Assembly (NCBI GenBank): GCA_010093685.1
Contig: MU006220.1
Span: 961,502 to 1,025,501, forward strand
Origin: Ophiobolus disseminans
Lineage: Eukaryota; Ascomycota; Dothideomycetes; Pleosporales; Phaeosphaeriaceae
DNA: 64,000 bases
Direction of reading: 5' to 3'
In this document: positions 22,976 through 34,425 of the stretch, in pieces
Layout of the letters: each line of letters begins with the position of its first letter
Numbering within the stretch: position 1 is the stretch's first letter
Translations under genes and position numbers: made by a program
Notes under the pieces: generated by a model
The model's database searches: none
The model's input: the letters and a program-made list of their open reading frames with translations, nothing else
What the model was told of the DNA's origin: nothing

Positions 22976-24536
22976 TCACTCATCATCGCTCTCATCCTCG
23001 TGCGCAGCGGCCCAGGGACTTCTGCGCCGCAAGGAACTTCCTTTGACGTCCAAAATGAACGGAATAGGTGCCAAGCATATCGCGATCGCCATAAGTACCA
23101 GACTTGCATTTCTTGTACCAGCCTGAAGAAAGAGGCTTCTTCCAACAAGAGGGAAGCCAGCACCAGCTACATTGCGGACCAATCCAATGCCAGCCAATGC
23201 CGAAGCTGAGTACGTCTTGTATGCGTCCTCGGTGTACGTCAAAGTCATCAAAACTATTAACGTTAGCAAGATCTAGAGCTCTGGGCGTGTGCTTACTGAG
23301 TGTGTAGAAAGCCCATCCCCAGAATGCAGATGCAAAAACTGGAAAGAAAGGATGGATGTCGGGTGTCGCTAGAAATGCAAACGCGAGTAGCGATAATGGC
23401 AGCATGATCGTAGCAAGCTTCGCATGGTGCACTCGCGCTTCTGGAACGTCACGCTGTCCGGCTTTGGCGACTTGTCGTTGATAATATCGTTCTTGAAAGA
23501 TGTTTGTCACCAGACCGAAGGTTATTCCGAAGACGATGCCGAGAAAACAGATACCAATCTCCTTTGTGTTATACCCATATCCCGTCGGACCGAAGATCAG
23601 ATAGAACGCACCATTGACTGGAGGTAAGCAATCAAAGTCAGTGAAAGTGTGTCCTGAAAGTCTACACCGGCGTTACGTACAGAGAAACGACAAGCCATAA
23701 AGAAAGCCATTGTAGGCAGCACCGAATTGAACGATGGCCTCGCCAGCCAGAAATCTGAACGGTCGTGCGAGGGCCGTGCCAAACAGCTGCCTTGGCCCTC
23801 GTTGTTTCATCGCATCCGGTACTTCAAGGCGTTGATTTCCAGTTGCTCTCCTAAGGAGAATGACACTATGCCTCGTCTCACCTAAGGAATACAGTGCGAT
23901 CACCAAGACAATCCAGAATGAAAGACAGATGAAGAACATAATACGGAAAACTTCATGCCAGCCTCTGCCATGCGCGATAAAACTGAACAGGACGAATCCA
24001 GTAGGAGATCCACCAGTCGCGGCCGCCAGGAAGTAGGCCATCGCTGGTCCGGTATCGTGGTGATGCCATAAATCAGCAATCGTTCCACCAAAGTTGGATA
24101 TTGTTGTTGATGAAAAGTACCCAGAGAACAGGCGGATGACCAAAAATGGCGCCAATCTCTCCACATAAGACGTGGCAAGAAGTAGCAGTAGAAAGATACC
24201 GTATGACACGATATAAACAGGTCGTCGCCCATAGTATTCGGATAAAGGTGCCAGCGTCATTGGCCCGAATGCCAAACCTAGAACGTACATGCTCAAGCCT
24301 AAAGTCGCGACGTGGCCTGACACCCCCATATCTTTCGCAAAGTCATAAGCGACAGGTGAGAAGCCTGAGGCACCCCAGGACACACTGAGATCAATGGGAA
24401 TAATGGCCGCTACCATCAGCCATTTGCGTAGTGGTGGCCAGTTTCTTGGGTCATCAGCGTCGTCCGGACCAAACGCGACGACATGGGCGGTGGAGGTCGA
24501 TAATAGAGGCTCTCCCTCTTGAGCTCTGGAGCCCAT
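22976..24536 (-). CDS. Major facilitator superfamily transporter, DHA1-like drug:H+ antiporter type
   Basis: Exons 24536-23681, 23617-23297 and 23253-22976 (introns 63 and 43 bases) give 484 aa. The N-terminal cytosolic segment has the DPRNWPPLRKW motif common before helix 1 of fungal DHA1 proteins. The loop after helix 2 has LAPLSEYYGRRPVY (motif A), and helix 5 carries GSPTGFV. Splicing rebuilds helix 7 (FLFNGAFYLIF) and later GLVRNVAGAGFPL. About 12 membrane helices are expected. Such proteins export drugs, polyamines or metabolites, or take up small nutrients; substrate cannot be told. It is divergent from the rhamnogalacturonan lyase gene with a 775-base shared upstream region, so co-regulation is possible. 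Confidence 0.9.
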
Positions 24537-25311
24537 CTTCTCGTACTAGTAGCTCAAAAGCGTCCAGCATATGAGAGGACCTGGAAAGATATTTGACACG
24601 CGAGGCTATCCAGCCACTACTCAACCGATCGAGGGAGGATAGGGGCGCTTTTGACAAAACGGTCAAGATGGAGATTTATCGCAATTGTGTAAGGAGCCAA
24701 GAGGGCTTGAAGCAGGAGTTGACAAAATCGTGTTGGTTCATGAGAAGAAGTAACGCTGGTACGATTCGCGAGTGCGATGACGTAATTCATCACGCGTCTA
24801 GCGCAATCTCATTCCAAACCGAGTCTTGTGGACACTTTGCGCTCGCAAATAATAGCACATCTGAGCCTTGCATTTCGTCGGGCTTGATGCCCCCAAGCTT
24901 GAATAGCTGTGGACAACGTGCAGGACGCGCTCGATAATAAGCTTGCCTAAAAACCCAACTGTATACAAGAATAACAGAGCAGGTACAACCGACGAGCCAC
25001 AGGTACAAGAGCGTAAAGTAGGTCCTGTATATATTCAGAGTATATATAGAAGATACTTTCACATGTATCTCAATCCTACTACATGGAGCTTTTTCTGTTC
25101 TTGTTAACACTCACGAACGCAGGCAAAGCAAAAGGGCCGCGGGAACTCGGTCGCCTTCACACCGAGAGACCGACTAGCCTGATCCCCTCATTTACCCCAG
25201 GAATCCAGCAGCGATCATCCCGCAGGACGTTAATTAATTATCCCGTGAACCGGGTACATAACAACAAGAGATGGGGCTGCAGCATAGGGATGTACGGTCC
25301 TCCCAGCCAAC
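24537..25311. promoter_or_regulatory. Shared upstream region of MFS transporter and rhamnogalacturonan lyase
   Basis: 775 bases between divergent start codons. A TATATATA run at 25041-25048 lies about 265 bases before the lyase ATG. No binding-site array could be assigned by eye. No protein-like frame is supported. Confidence 0.4.
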
Positions 25312-27444
25312 ATGCGTTTCCTTTCGATCGCAGCGCTCCTGCTCTCGTCAAGCGCACAGGCCTACTTGAACGCAACGGAAACCAACAGCAGCATCACGCT
25401 TGCGAACGAACGACTTGTTGCATCGGTATCGAAGACTCGCGGATATGTCAATGTTCTCAAGCTCGATGGCCAGAACCTACTCGGAACGGAGGATGGGAAC
25501 ACGGGTGTCGGACCTTACTTGGATTGTTATTGTAAGTAACATGTTTCAACGCGCCGTGGGTTATTCTCACTAGCTTCAAAGGCATCCCAAGCGGTTTCTG
25601 GACCCCAGGTCGTGGAAAAAATGTCACCTACAAGCTGTATCAAGGCAAAGACTCCACTGGCAAGCATTATGGAGGCATTATGATGGGCGAAACCTACATC
25701 CCCACTGGCCAGCGTCTCGAGCAATACTGGTTTCTGAAAGAGGGCGAGACGGGACTGCATACTTTCTCTCGGGTGGCGTACTACAATGAGACCTCGCCGT
25801 TCTTGAGAAATTTGCAAGAGTTACGTACAATGTTTCGGCCCAATCACCAACCAGCACTCTTCACCCACTTTGTGACTAACGAGAAGTTTGCGGCACCGAG
25901 ACCTGATGCTGAAGGCCAAGTTGTGGTATACTCTACCGTGCGAAGAGTGTAGAATATGGAAGCTGACTGTCCACAGGTTCAAGATGCTACATGGAAGCTA
26001 ATCAACGAAGAGGATCCCTATGTTACTGGAGTTGGAGATTACTTCACTAAGTATACGTTCCAGGATACGTGGAGAGATCACAAAGCCCATGGCATGTATG
26101 CCGATGGTTCCGGGTCCAACGGCTCCACATTTGGTGCATGGTTGGTGCATAACACGGTCGAGACGTACTTCAATGGCCCTCTGCATTCCGACCTTGTAGT
26201 TGACGGGATTGTCTACAATTATATTAGTTCTAATCACCACGGCCTACAAACTCCCAACATCACCAATGGGTTCGACCGCACGTTCGGACCACAATACTTC
26301 CACTTCAATAAAGGCGGAACGCTCGATCAACTTCGTGCAGACGCGGAACAGTATGGATTACGACCAGACTGGAATGTGGAGCTTTACGACGCATTATCTG
26401 AGCATGTACCAAACCTCGTTCCGTCGTCTGGACGCGGCGAATTTCAGGCGAAGGTTGACCTTCCCACTGGAGCGAAGAACGCTATCGCAGTACTAGCTCA
26501 GAGCGGTGTCGACTTCCAAGACAATGTATTTGATACAAAGGGTTATCAGTACTGGGCCGATATCAGTGACAGCGGCGAAGTTACCATCCCCCGTGTCAAG
26601 GCCGGAACGTACCGTTTGACGGTATACGCCGATGGCATCTTTGGCGATTATATACAAGACGACATAACAATCGCCACATCAGAGACTACTTCAGTTGACG
26701 CAAAGTGGACAGCCGAGAGTTCTGGCACTGAGCTCTGGCGCATTGGCACCCCGGACAAATCCTCCGGCGAATACAAACACGGCTATGCGCAGTCTCCAGA
26801 CCACCCATTGCTCACGGAAGAGTACAGGATATACTGGGGGGAGTACGATTTCCCTACCGAGTTTCCCGAGGGTCTCGAGTTCAAGGTCGGTCTTGACGAC
26901 GAAGCGGTTGCGATGAACTACGTTCACTGGAGTACTTTTGGCGGCAAAGCGAATTACGCGCGACCGGAGCCCGTGTACGATAATATCAACAACTGGACGA
27001 TCCTGTTTGATGTGGAAGAACAGCAGCTCCGTAACAGGTCTACTTCAACCTTTACCGTGCAGCTGGCTGGCGCAAAGACTGCAGCGGGTAACACAGATGT
27101 CTTCAATGCGAGCGAGCCGTATTCGAACTTGCCGTACACTGTCAACGTGAACGGAAAGGACCTTGAACCGTGGATCATACCGTATGTGCTTCCCTGTTGA
27201 GACGCATGCTTTTGATATATACTCACCATTCGACAGATACTACCACAGCAGTTCATGTGCTGTCCGCTCGGCCGTGGTGTGTTACAACATTGCGCACAAG
27301 TTTGTGTTTGATTCGAAACTGCTGAGAGAAGGGGAGAACGCGTTCGTGCTGAGTTTGCCTTACAAGAGTACGAATTATGAGAGCGCGCTGCTGCCAGAGA
27401 GCTTGTATGTGCAGTACGACGCAATGCGATTGGAGGTGAAGTAG
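25312..27444 (+). CDS. Rhamnogalacturonan lyase, polysaccharide lyase family 4 (RglB type)
   Basis: Exons 25312-25531, 25582-25925, 25977-27181 and 27237-27444 (introns 50, 51 and 55 bases) give 658 aa. A signal peptide (MRFLSIAALLLSSSAQA) is followed by the N-terminal catalytic beta-sandwich (SITLANERLVASVSKTRGYV, then YTKYTF-like and NHHGLQTPNI blocks), a fibronectin-III-like middle domain (PRVKAGTYRLTVYADGIFGDY) and a C-terminal jelly-roll carbohydrate-binding domain. This is the usual three-domain PL4 layout and length. The enzyme cleaves the rhamnose-galacturonate backbone of pectin RG-I by beta-elimination outside the cell, fitting a plant-associated or litter fungus. Neighbours are an MFS transporter and a zinc-cluster regulator. 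Confidence 0.93.
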
Positions 27445-27924
27445 ACGTGTGGCACATAGTACAAGTGGCAAAGCCTTCCAGTTGAGCTCCATGCGTCACA
27501 AAATAGCTGTCGTCGCCGTGAACCCCAGTTCTGAGCCATATTCAGACATTATGCGAAGATCTCCAAGGCGAAATGCTGCATCTTGCGAAGATCCGGGTGG
27601 ACATGACATCAGTCGCTGCGCAAACGCTGATCAAAGTCAATCTCCCGCTGTTGGGTTATCGCCTCTGTGCAAAGGCATCACCGCGGAGTGATACAGCCTA
27701 GCCGTATAATCTGGGCTGTGCATCCGCGCTCGTGGTGTGCGCATCGAAACCACGGAGAGCATCGACCAAGAGGGAGACAGGGTTCCACAGAGGCTCTTCC
27801 CATTGGACAGGACCAATGTCCCGCTGGACCAATGAGCGCCATGCGATCTTAGTGCGCCACCTGGTCCAGCATCCTCTTTGACAGAACACCACAGCTTCAT
27901 CTCATCCAGTATGGGTCGGTGACG
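27445..27924. other. Intergenic region upstream of the zinc-cluster regulator
   Basis: 480 bases between two plus-strand genes: lyase 3' end and regulator promoter. Short frames only. Confidence 0.4.
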
Positions 27925-30338
27925 ATGGCAAGCGCACCTATACGTCCGGGTATGCCCAATGTCGACTTCCACGGGGGCCGCGTGCTGTTACCCAGGCAGG
28001 AGCGACCGCGGCATGCACCCATCTCAGGGCGCAAACGGGCCAAGAAAGCTGTGAGCCCACCATTCGTGCCCTTCAACTGCATAACTGTTCGCATGGCTGA
28101 TCAATCCATCCAAAGTGCACAAGCTGCCGGTTGCGGAGTAAGGCTTCTCTCATCATGCGCGAGCACGCGAGGGTGGCATAGGCTACTGATCTGACGGCAA
28201 GATTAGAGACCAAGTGCACAGCAGACACGCCGCGATGCGCGGACTGCGAGACACACAACCTGGAATGCGTATACGAAGACAACAAAAAGGACCGGATGGG
28301 CGAGCTCACGTCCCAGCGGCAACATCTCATTGACCTCGTGCATGACCTGAGATCGAGTGCCAGCCTTCCTGACCGACAGAAGATTGAAGACGCGCTTGAT
28401 AAGGTGAGCAATCCACCTACACTTCCTCACTCAAGTGTTACTGTCAAGGTAGGTACGAGAGAAAAGCAGTCCCAGCCCGTCTATTGAATCACCGCTGTAT
28501 ATACGTCTCATGTGTCACTACAGGACACGGCAAACCTCAACAAACCGCACCTGATCATCAGCCTCGCATATTCTAACTCTCTCCAAGGCAGATGAGGTCT
28601 ATCCAAATCTACCACCTCCACTATCTCGACACTCCCACTCCGACCAAAGCTCCAGCGGCAGCTCCACTGCCCTCCCCGCCGCTCCCATCGACACCGACGT
28701 CAACATCATCGACTTCTGGGCTACGACATACGACTCGAATGCCGCCTTTGTACAAGCAGACAATGGGGCCCAATGGACTCCCAACCTGCATACCCAGTAC
28801 GCGGAAGCTAGCAGTAGTACCTTTAACCCCGAAGACGCGTCGTTCAACTACGTCCCAAATGCACACCACTATGCGCCTGCTGAACAGATGGAAATCAACC
28901 GCTTCGTGGGAGCATACGACGCCCCGCCCTTATATGTCGCCCAGCCTCTCATATCCACCTACAGGACCACAGTGCAGGACTGGATATCTATCGTCCCTAC
29001 GGTCTTTTTTGACAGGGAGGTGGATTCATACTACAACGCGCCCACCCCGGTCAACAATACGTGGTTGACCATACTGCATCTCGTCTGTGCGATTGGCACC
29101 AGGTATGAGTGTCTGGCTGGTCGTGGTGCTGAGAAGCAGCGCGATGATGTGCAGCACTTTAGTAGGGCGATTCAGCTGCTTGGAGTCACTGAATCGGCGA
29201 TCGTGACGGCGAGTCCAGATGTGGCGCTTGTGCAGGTGAGTTTGGTATATCTGTGGGAAACGGAAAGGCTGATGAAGTGTAGTGTCATGGCTTGCTCTCA
29301 CTGTACTATCTCACGGTGCATCAAGTGGATAGGTAAGTTCGTCCCACTCACACCTCCCATATCTCCCACCATAATCTTAAAGACCCTCACATACCTTCCA
29401 ATACCCTCCACCAAAAGACACCACAACTTATCTCAAACAGAGCATGGCTCACCCTCGGCGTCGCCCTCCGCTACGCCATCTCCCTAAACCTCCACCTCAA
29501 ACCCCCCACCAGCACGCCCTGGCCCTCCCGCACAGAAACCCACGCCCGCACATGGTGGGCCCTCCGCACTCTCGAATCCTTCCTGTGCTCCATAACCTCA
29601 CGCCCCTCCTCCTTCCCGCTAAACGACTGCAACGTGCCGCTGCCCTCGTCCCCCCTCTCCCCCACCACACTACAAGTCTACGTGAAAATCACAATCACAA
29701 CGCAATGGGCCCTCTCCTCCTTATACACCATCAAAGCAGCCACACTCCCGTTCCGCGACATACAAGCCCGCGTCGCGCGCCTCAAATCCGAGCTCGAAAC
29801 CTTATTACCCCAGATCGAAGACCACCAGCGCTCGATGCTGCAATTCGCATGGTTCGACGCCATGATACTCATCACGCGCCCTTGTCTAGCAGCTACATCT
29901 CACCACGACACCACAACGCGCGACCTCGCATCCCACTGCGTCAAAGCCGCAGGCGGGCTAACACGCCTGCTACCCGACACTCCCGACGCACGCATCTGGA
30001 CCAACGGGCCCTGGTGGTGTCTAGCGCACTATATCGTGCGGGCACTCAACGTGCTGCGCGCGTGCCAGGCGCCCGAGGCAGATAAACTGGTGCGCTGGCT
30101 GCAGTGGATGGCGCCGGGCGATGCAGTTGCGTCGCTGGCGTTGAAGAGCGAGGGCGCGTTTGGGGCGGATTTGTACCGCGGGTGGGATGAGGCGGCTGAT
30201 GGGGAAGCGCAGTATTTAGCAGATTTTCATGACTTGGACGATTTGATGGATTCGGATGGCGTTATTAGTGCGATGGTGAGTCAGGAGAGGCCTCAGATGT
30301 TGCCTATGCCGCCGGTGTATGGGGGGCCGTATGGGTGA
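27925..30338 (+). CDS. Zn2Cys6 transcription factor with fungal-specific middle domain
   Basis: Six exons: 27925-28050, 28116-28137, 28207-28403, 28588-29235, 29283-29332 and 29441-30338, giving 646 aa in phase. Splicing across exons 1-3 produces a perfect zinc cluster, CTSCRLRKTKC followed by TPRCADCETHNLEC (spacing C-2-C-6-C-6-C-2-C-6-C). Exon 2 is only 22 bases and holds the first two Cys. A short coiled coil follows (LTSQRQHLIDLVHDL). The middle region resembles Fungal_trans: VDSYYN...LVCAIGTRYE, then HGLLSLYYLTVHQVDRAWLTLGVALRYA. It should bind CGG-type sites in the nucleus. Lying just downstream of the pectin lyase gene it could regulate it, but that is inference. The 184-base intron 3 is the least certain boundary. 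Confidence 0.88.
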
Positions 30339-30783
30339 GGTGTGGCGTTTGGGATGGGAGGGATCTTTGCTGTTGGATTTTGAGCGTGAGCTTGGAGTAT
30401 GTGGAGGGGGTTTGGATTGATAGGAAGGCTGCGGTTCGCGAGGTCGAGATCTGGGTACATGAAAAGAGGCATGCCATCGAACTCGGTATGTTCGTTGGAG
30501 GCAGGCGGAAGACTCGAGTTTGATCAGATGGGCGGCAATCTCTACGCATTTCCGGCAGGATATCATGTTGGGACGATCTGGAGATAAGAGGAAACAGAGG
30601 ATACGCGAGATGAGTTGAGGGATAGTAGGATCTGAAGAGGGTATATTAACTTGATCAATGTTGGTATAAAATCGAGATTAAGTTGGTCCGATAGTTGTAT
30701 TCAAACCCCATGCAACCACCTGGCCCAGTGTGCTCAACGCTCTTATATAATGCCTTTGGTGCATGACTTCAGATGTATACCGC
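30339..30783. other. Intergenic region between convergent genes
   Basis: 445 bases separating the 3' ends of the zinc-cluster regulator and the Ies2-like gene. Short frames without protein character. Confidence 0.4.
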
Positions 30784-32001
30784 CTACGACACCTCCACAA
30801 CCATACGTCCAGTGAACGGTCGTTGGACCTTGGGCGCCAGCTCGCCCGCGAAGAAATTACCCACTGGCGCTTGTAGCCACTCGTCGGGCACACCAAGCTG
30901 GGTACCCTTTGCGTTCTGGATGTAGCGGACGAATAGCGGGTTCGCCTTCTCGACGTCGTCTTCCTCTTGGCCGGATTCGTTGATATCGAGGGCGCGACGG
31001 CCGCGCTTGGGGGGCTGCTTCTTGAGGAGGCGGTTGATGGTGTCCATCTGCGGGTGTTAGCAATTGCATATATTAGGAGGCATGTTGAGACGTACCTTCT
31101 CCTCCTCGTTCCGCTTCTCGCTGAGGTTCTTCCTTCTTCGTGCCATCTCGGCGCGACGCATGGCATTCTCCTCGGCTGTGAGGTGCTTCTTCTTCTGCGC
31201 CTCGTTGGACAGCGCCATGAGACCGCCGTCGCTGCCCTCCTCGACGAGTGCGCGCTGTCGCTTGGTCATCTTGCTGACGTCCGGTGTCTGGCCACGGCTC
31301 AGGTCCTCGTCGCTGTCCATCTCATCTAGGTCGGGATTTGCATCGCCCATCTCGTCGTCTTCCTCGCCCTCAGCGTCCTCGTCTTCACCCTCTGCGTCGT
31401 CGTCGTCGAGGTCGGAGTCCGGGTCGCTGAGTTCGTCGTCGTCATCGTCGTCCATGGCCATTTCCTTGGCCTCGACCGAGTCCTGTGCTTTGGTGATGTT
31501 GATCACGGGCTTGACGGGTATGCTCTGCTTGGTGGACACGACGATTCTGTCGTCCTCCATGTCTTCGTCCTCTTCGCCCTCTGCATCCATATCCTCGTCC
31601 TCGTCGCCCTCGGCATCTACGTCATCCTCCTCATCGTCGTCATCGTCGACATCCATGGCATCGGCCTCCTCGGCCTCGTCTTCATCCTCGTCATCGTCCT
31701 CGCTGTCCACCTCGCGCACTATTCTACTGCTCCGCGACGCGCGCTTGCCAGCGACGATGTTCTGCCTGCTCAGTCCCGTCTTTGGCACGGCTCCACCCGT
31801 GGCCTGTCGCAGCTTGTTTGGCGACGACTTGACGGTGAGGTGGATCGACTGGCGCGTCTCTTCGGGCGAGGAGCGCTGGATGACGGCGGCGGCGGGCGAC
31901 TGGTTGGCGGTGCCGCGTCGCGGGCGGGTCGACGAGGCGGTGGGGGCACTGGGAGCTGTCAGAGGGGCTGCGGGCTGCGGGCGCGCACGAAGACGCGGCA
32001 T
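30784..32001 (-). CDS. IES2: INO80 chromatin-remodelling complex subunit Ies2 (PAPA-1-like)
   Basis: Exons 32001-31096 and 31047-30784, joined over a 48-base intron, give 389 aa. The N-terminal third is basic and Pro/Ser-rich. The middle is very acidic, with long Asp/Glu runs such as AMDVDDDDDEEDDVDAEG. The C-terminal part holds the PAPA-1-like region: MTKRQRALVEEGSDGGLMAL, then LTAEENAMRRAEMARRRKNL spliced to MDTINRLLKKQ. Ies2 joins the Ino80 ATPase in the nucleus and stimulates nucleosome sliding and H2A.Z turnover. The acidic region gives a long open frame on the opposite strand (31064-32389) that is an artefact of the repeated codons. Confident by the C-terminal block. Confidence 0.85.
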
Positions 32002-32670
32002 AGTGGGTGGTGAGGGTGTAGAAGGTAGCTCTGCGGGCAGGGCAGGCGGCTTATTAGTGGGAACCTGGCAGCTGAAGGATTGCGACGGCGTCAGACACGG
32101 GTGTCGAGGCGCAGGGGTCGCGGGCGTGTGGCACAGGCGTGGTGGTGAAGACGGAGGGGCAATTGGCTCCCGTGATAGGCGTTATGCAGCCGCGATTGCT
32201 GCTCTAAGACTCCTGTACTCCCGCCTGCCCTTGGCACGAGCTATCCGCAGTGCAGTCAGCCACATACCTGTTGTTCCCATTCATCCACTGATCTTCTCCC
32301 TCCAATTCCTCCGACATGCTCAGACGCCGCATCCGTTTGGCTGCGCGATCTGTCATGGCCGTAGCTCCTCTGGAGTATTAATAATGTAAGCAAACGCAGG
32401 AATAAATACGATGGTGCGATGCGCCGAATTAATTGGTCGGATGCGTCTCTCTGTGAGAGCTGTTGGCGATCGCGGCTTCCCCAGAATTTGTCTAGTCCCA
32501 AAACGGTATGGCGCTTCTAGCTGGTCCACGGGTGCTCGCCAATATCACATTGCGTTGTAGTGAAGTTTAGTGTAAGTAAGAAGTAGATTAGATTGATTCG
32601 GACGTATTGATTGGTATCATATCAAATCATAGCCTATATATCATCTACCTCGCTACACTCCATGTACCAG
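32002..32670. other. Intergenic region
   Basis: 669 bases between the Ies2-like promoter side and the NmrA-like 3' end. No independent gene is supported. Confidence 0.4.
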
Positions 32671-33644
32671 CTAGCCCTCAAGAGCGGCACGTATCGTCTT
32701 CTCGAGGTCATCCTTCGGGAGCCCCAACTTCTCGTTCCACAGCCCCTCAGGCGAAAGATCCCCAAGCTGCTCCCCGGCTTCAAATGTCGCACCCTGAATC
32801 AAGTTGAGGATCCCAGAGAAATCCCCCTTCTGCAGCTTGGCCTGCCCTTCCTCAATGAGGGCTTTGCCCGATCCATGTGTAACGTTCCACTTCTCTCCCG
32901 TAACTTTCTCTGCGACTTCCAGGATCTCCTTCTGTGATGTCTGGAAGCCACTGACGAAGACGTACTGGTTCTTGCTGACATCCGCTTTCTCGAGAGCCTT
33001 GATGATAGAAAGGGCGATAGTGTGCAGGTTGGTGCTCGAAAAGGTTGCGGTGCCGTTATCGTAAATGTTGGCGGATTTGCTGGCGAGGTTGAGGCCGAGG
33101 AACCCCACCTTCAGGCCCCAATCAAAGAACGGCCCAGTTACGAAACTCGTCCAGCTGATATCCTTCTCCTTGCTCTTGAGGTAGTTGACTGTGCCATATT
33201 TGGCCTCGAAGACGGGGACAATCGCCCGCGTGCGTGCATCGGTTGTGTTGCTGCCGAACTCCGAGGGGACGTAGCGCTTCACACCAGCGGCAATGGCTGC
33301 ATCGATGAACTTGTTCTGGTCTCCCAATGCGACGCCAGCCACAAGGGAGATGACGACATCTTGTCCCTCGAGGGCTTTCTTGAGACTGTCGGGGGAATCG
33401 TAGTTTGCGTGGATCACTTTGACAGTGGAGGGAAACGTGGAGGAGGATCCTTCGCGAGACAGGACAGTGGTCTTGAAAGATGACTCCTTGAGGAAAGTGT
33501 CGAGGACTGGCACTCCAATATTGCCACTAGCCTGCATAATATCAGTCGTCATCCGAAGACATCACAGGAGGGGAGGTGATCTCTGATGAGTAGGTAAAGT
33601 AGAAAACTTACGCCAATGATGATAACATTCTTGAAGCCTGACAT
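32671..33644 (-). CDS. NmrA-like / isoflavone-reductase-like NAD(P)-binding protein
   Basis: Exon 1 (33644-33612) codes only MSGFKNVIIIG; exon 2 (33531-32671) follows an 80-base intron; together 297 aa. The splice creates the dinucleotide motif IIIGASGNIG, with GxxGxxG split across the intron. Further family features are VLSREGSSSTFP (NADP-discriminating Arg), DVVISLVAG, and KRYVPSEFGSNT. This group holds atypical short-chain dehydrogenases, some acting as redox sensors (NmrA), others as reductases of phenylpropanoid-like compounds. No active-site Tyr/Lys pair could be assigned with certainty, so role remains open. Cytosolic. Confidence 0.9.
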
Positions 33645-33705
33645 CTTGAGGTGTGTGTTGAGAGTAAGTTTGAGAGTGGTTTTGTAGAGAATAAGTCTGA
33701 GAGCT

Positions 33706-33726
33706 GTGTTGTTGTTGTTGTTGTTG
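33706..33726. repeat. (GTT)n trinucleotide repeat in the 5' leader
   Basis: About seven GTT units (AAC on the coding strand) lie 60-80 bases upstream of the NmrA-like ATG. Confidence 0.8.
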
Positions 33727-33792
33727 CAGAATCTGTATTGAGGAAGTAGTGCGGTGCTTTTCTACCTGTCTTCGGCGCGACTCTGGTGGAAT

Positions 33793-33798
33793 ATATAC
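33793..33798 (-). promoter_or_regulatory. TATA-like element of the NmrA-like gene
   Basis: TATATA read on the minus strand lies about 150 bases before the ATG at 33644. Confidence 0.4.
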
Positions 33799-34425
33799 CC
33801 CTCAATCACGACATTCATGAATGATACCACACCTCAAGGCCCCACATCGTTCCGCGATACATACCAGGCTGGGTAATCGTCACTGATATGATTAGAAATG
33901 TGTAATATGCTACACTACGCCAAGTCCGACCTCCGAAGCCTCGTCCGACAGGTCGTCTGGAAGTGATGCTGGCTAAAGCGTCGCAGGATAAGCCCAGATC
34001 TTCAAACTTTCACAGGATCGTACGAGCAGCCCAATCATGACCGAGCGCGGTATGATATTGGCGCCGAAAGTGGTGAAGACGTTGGTGATGGATGAAGATG
34101 GAACGATGTTGGTGATTGGCAATTAGTGGGTCTGCTGATTAAGGAGCGCGGAAACTCACCGTGGCGCTTGGGCCTACTTTTCCCTTTCGAAGGCTCACTC
34201 TTTGCACTCCGCAATCAAGGTCAGCATCGCTGAGCACATGCATTGTGCAAATATGTTTAGTAACACTGCAGAACCGAAATACTTCGGCCGAGTTGAAGGG
34301 CACTGGGCGTGCATCCGCTCAACAGAGGCTCACTCACCGTGCATCAGGTAGTACCTACAAAAGATTGAACTGTTTCCATGGTATTAAAATTGATTTTTGA
34401 ATAGAGTCCCCTGACACTCGGTCAT

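Larger units (their letters stand above)
33645..34425. other. Intergenic region with GTT repeat
   Basis: 781 bases upstream of the NmrA-like gene. Holds its promoter, a trinucleotide repeat near 33706-33726 and a TATA element, and the 3' flank of the 672-aa orphan gene. No gene is supported. Confidence 0.4.

Noticed and set aside
22701..22979. Hydrophobic minus-strand frame overlapping the MFS stop
   Set aside because: GTG start and overlap with the well-supported last MFS exon in another frame; most likely chance.
29444..30085. 213-codon frame rich in His/Arg/Pro
   Set aside because: Shadow of exon 6 of the zinc-cluster regulator.
31064..32389. 441-codon plus-strand open frame rich in Ser
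   Set aside because: It is antisense to the acidic Asp/Glu repeats of the Ies2-like gene, whose GAC/GAG codons read as Ser codons on the other strand; the minus strand has the recognisable protein.
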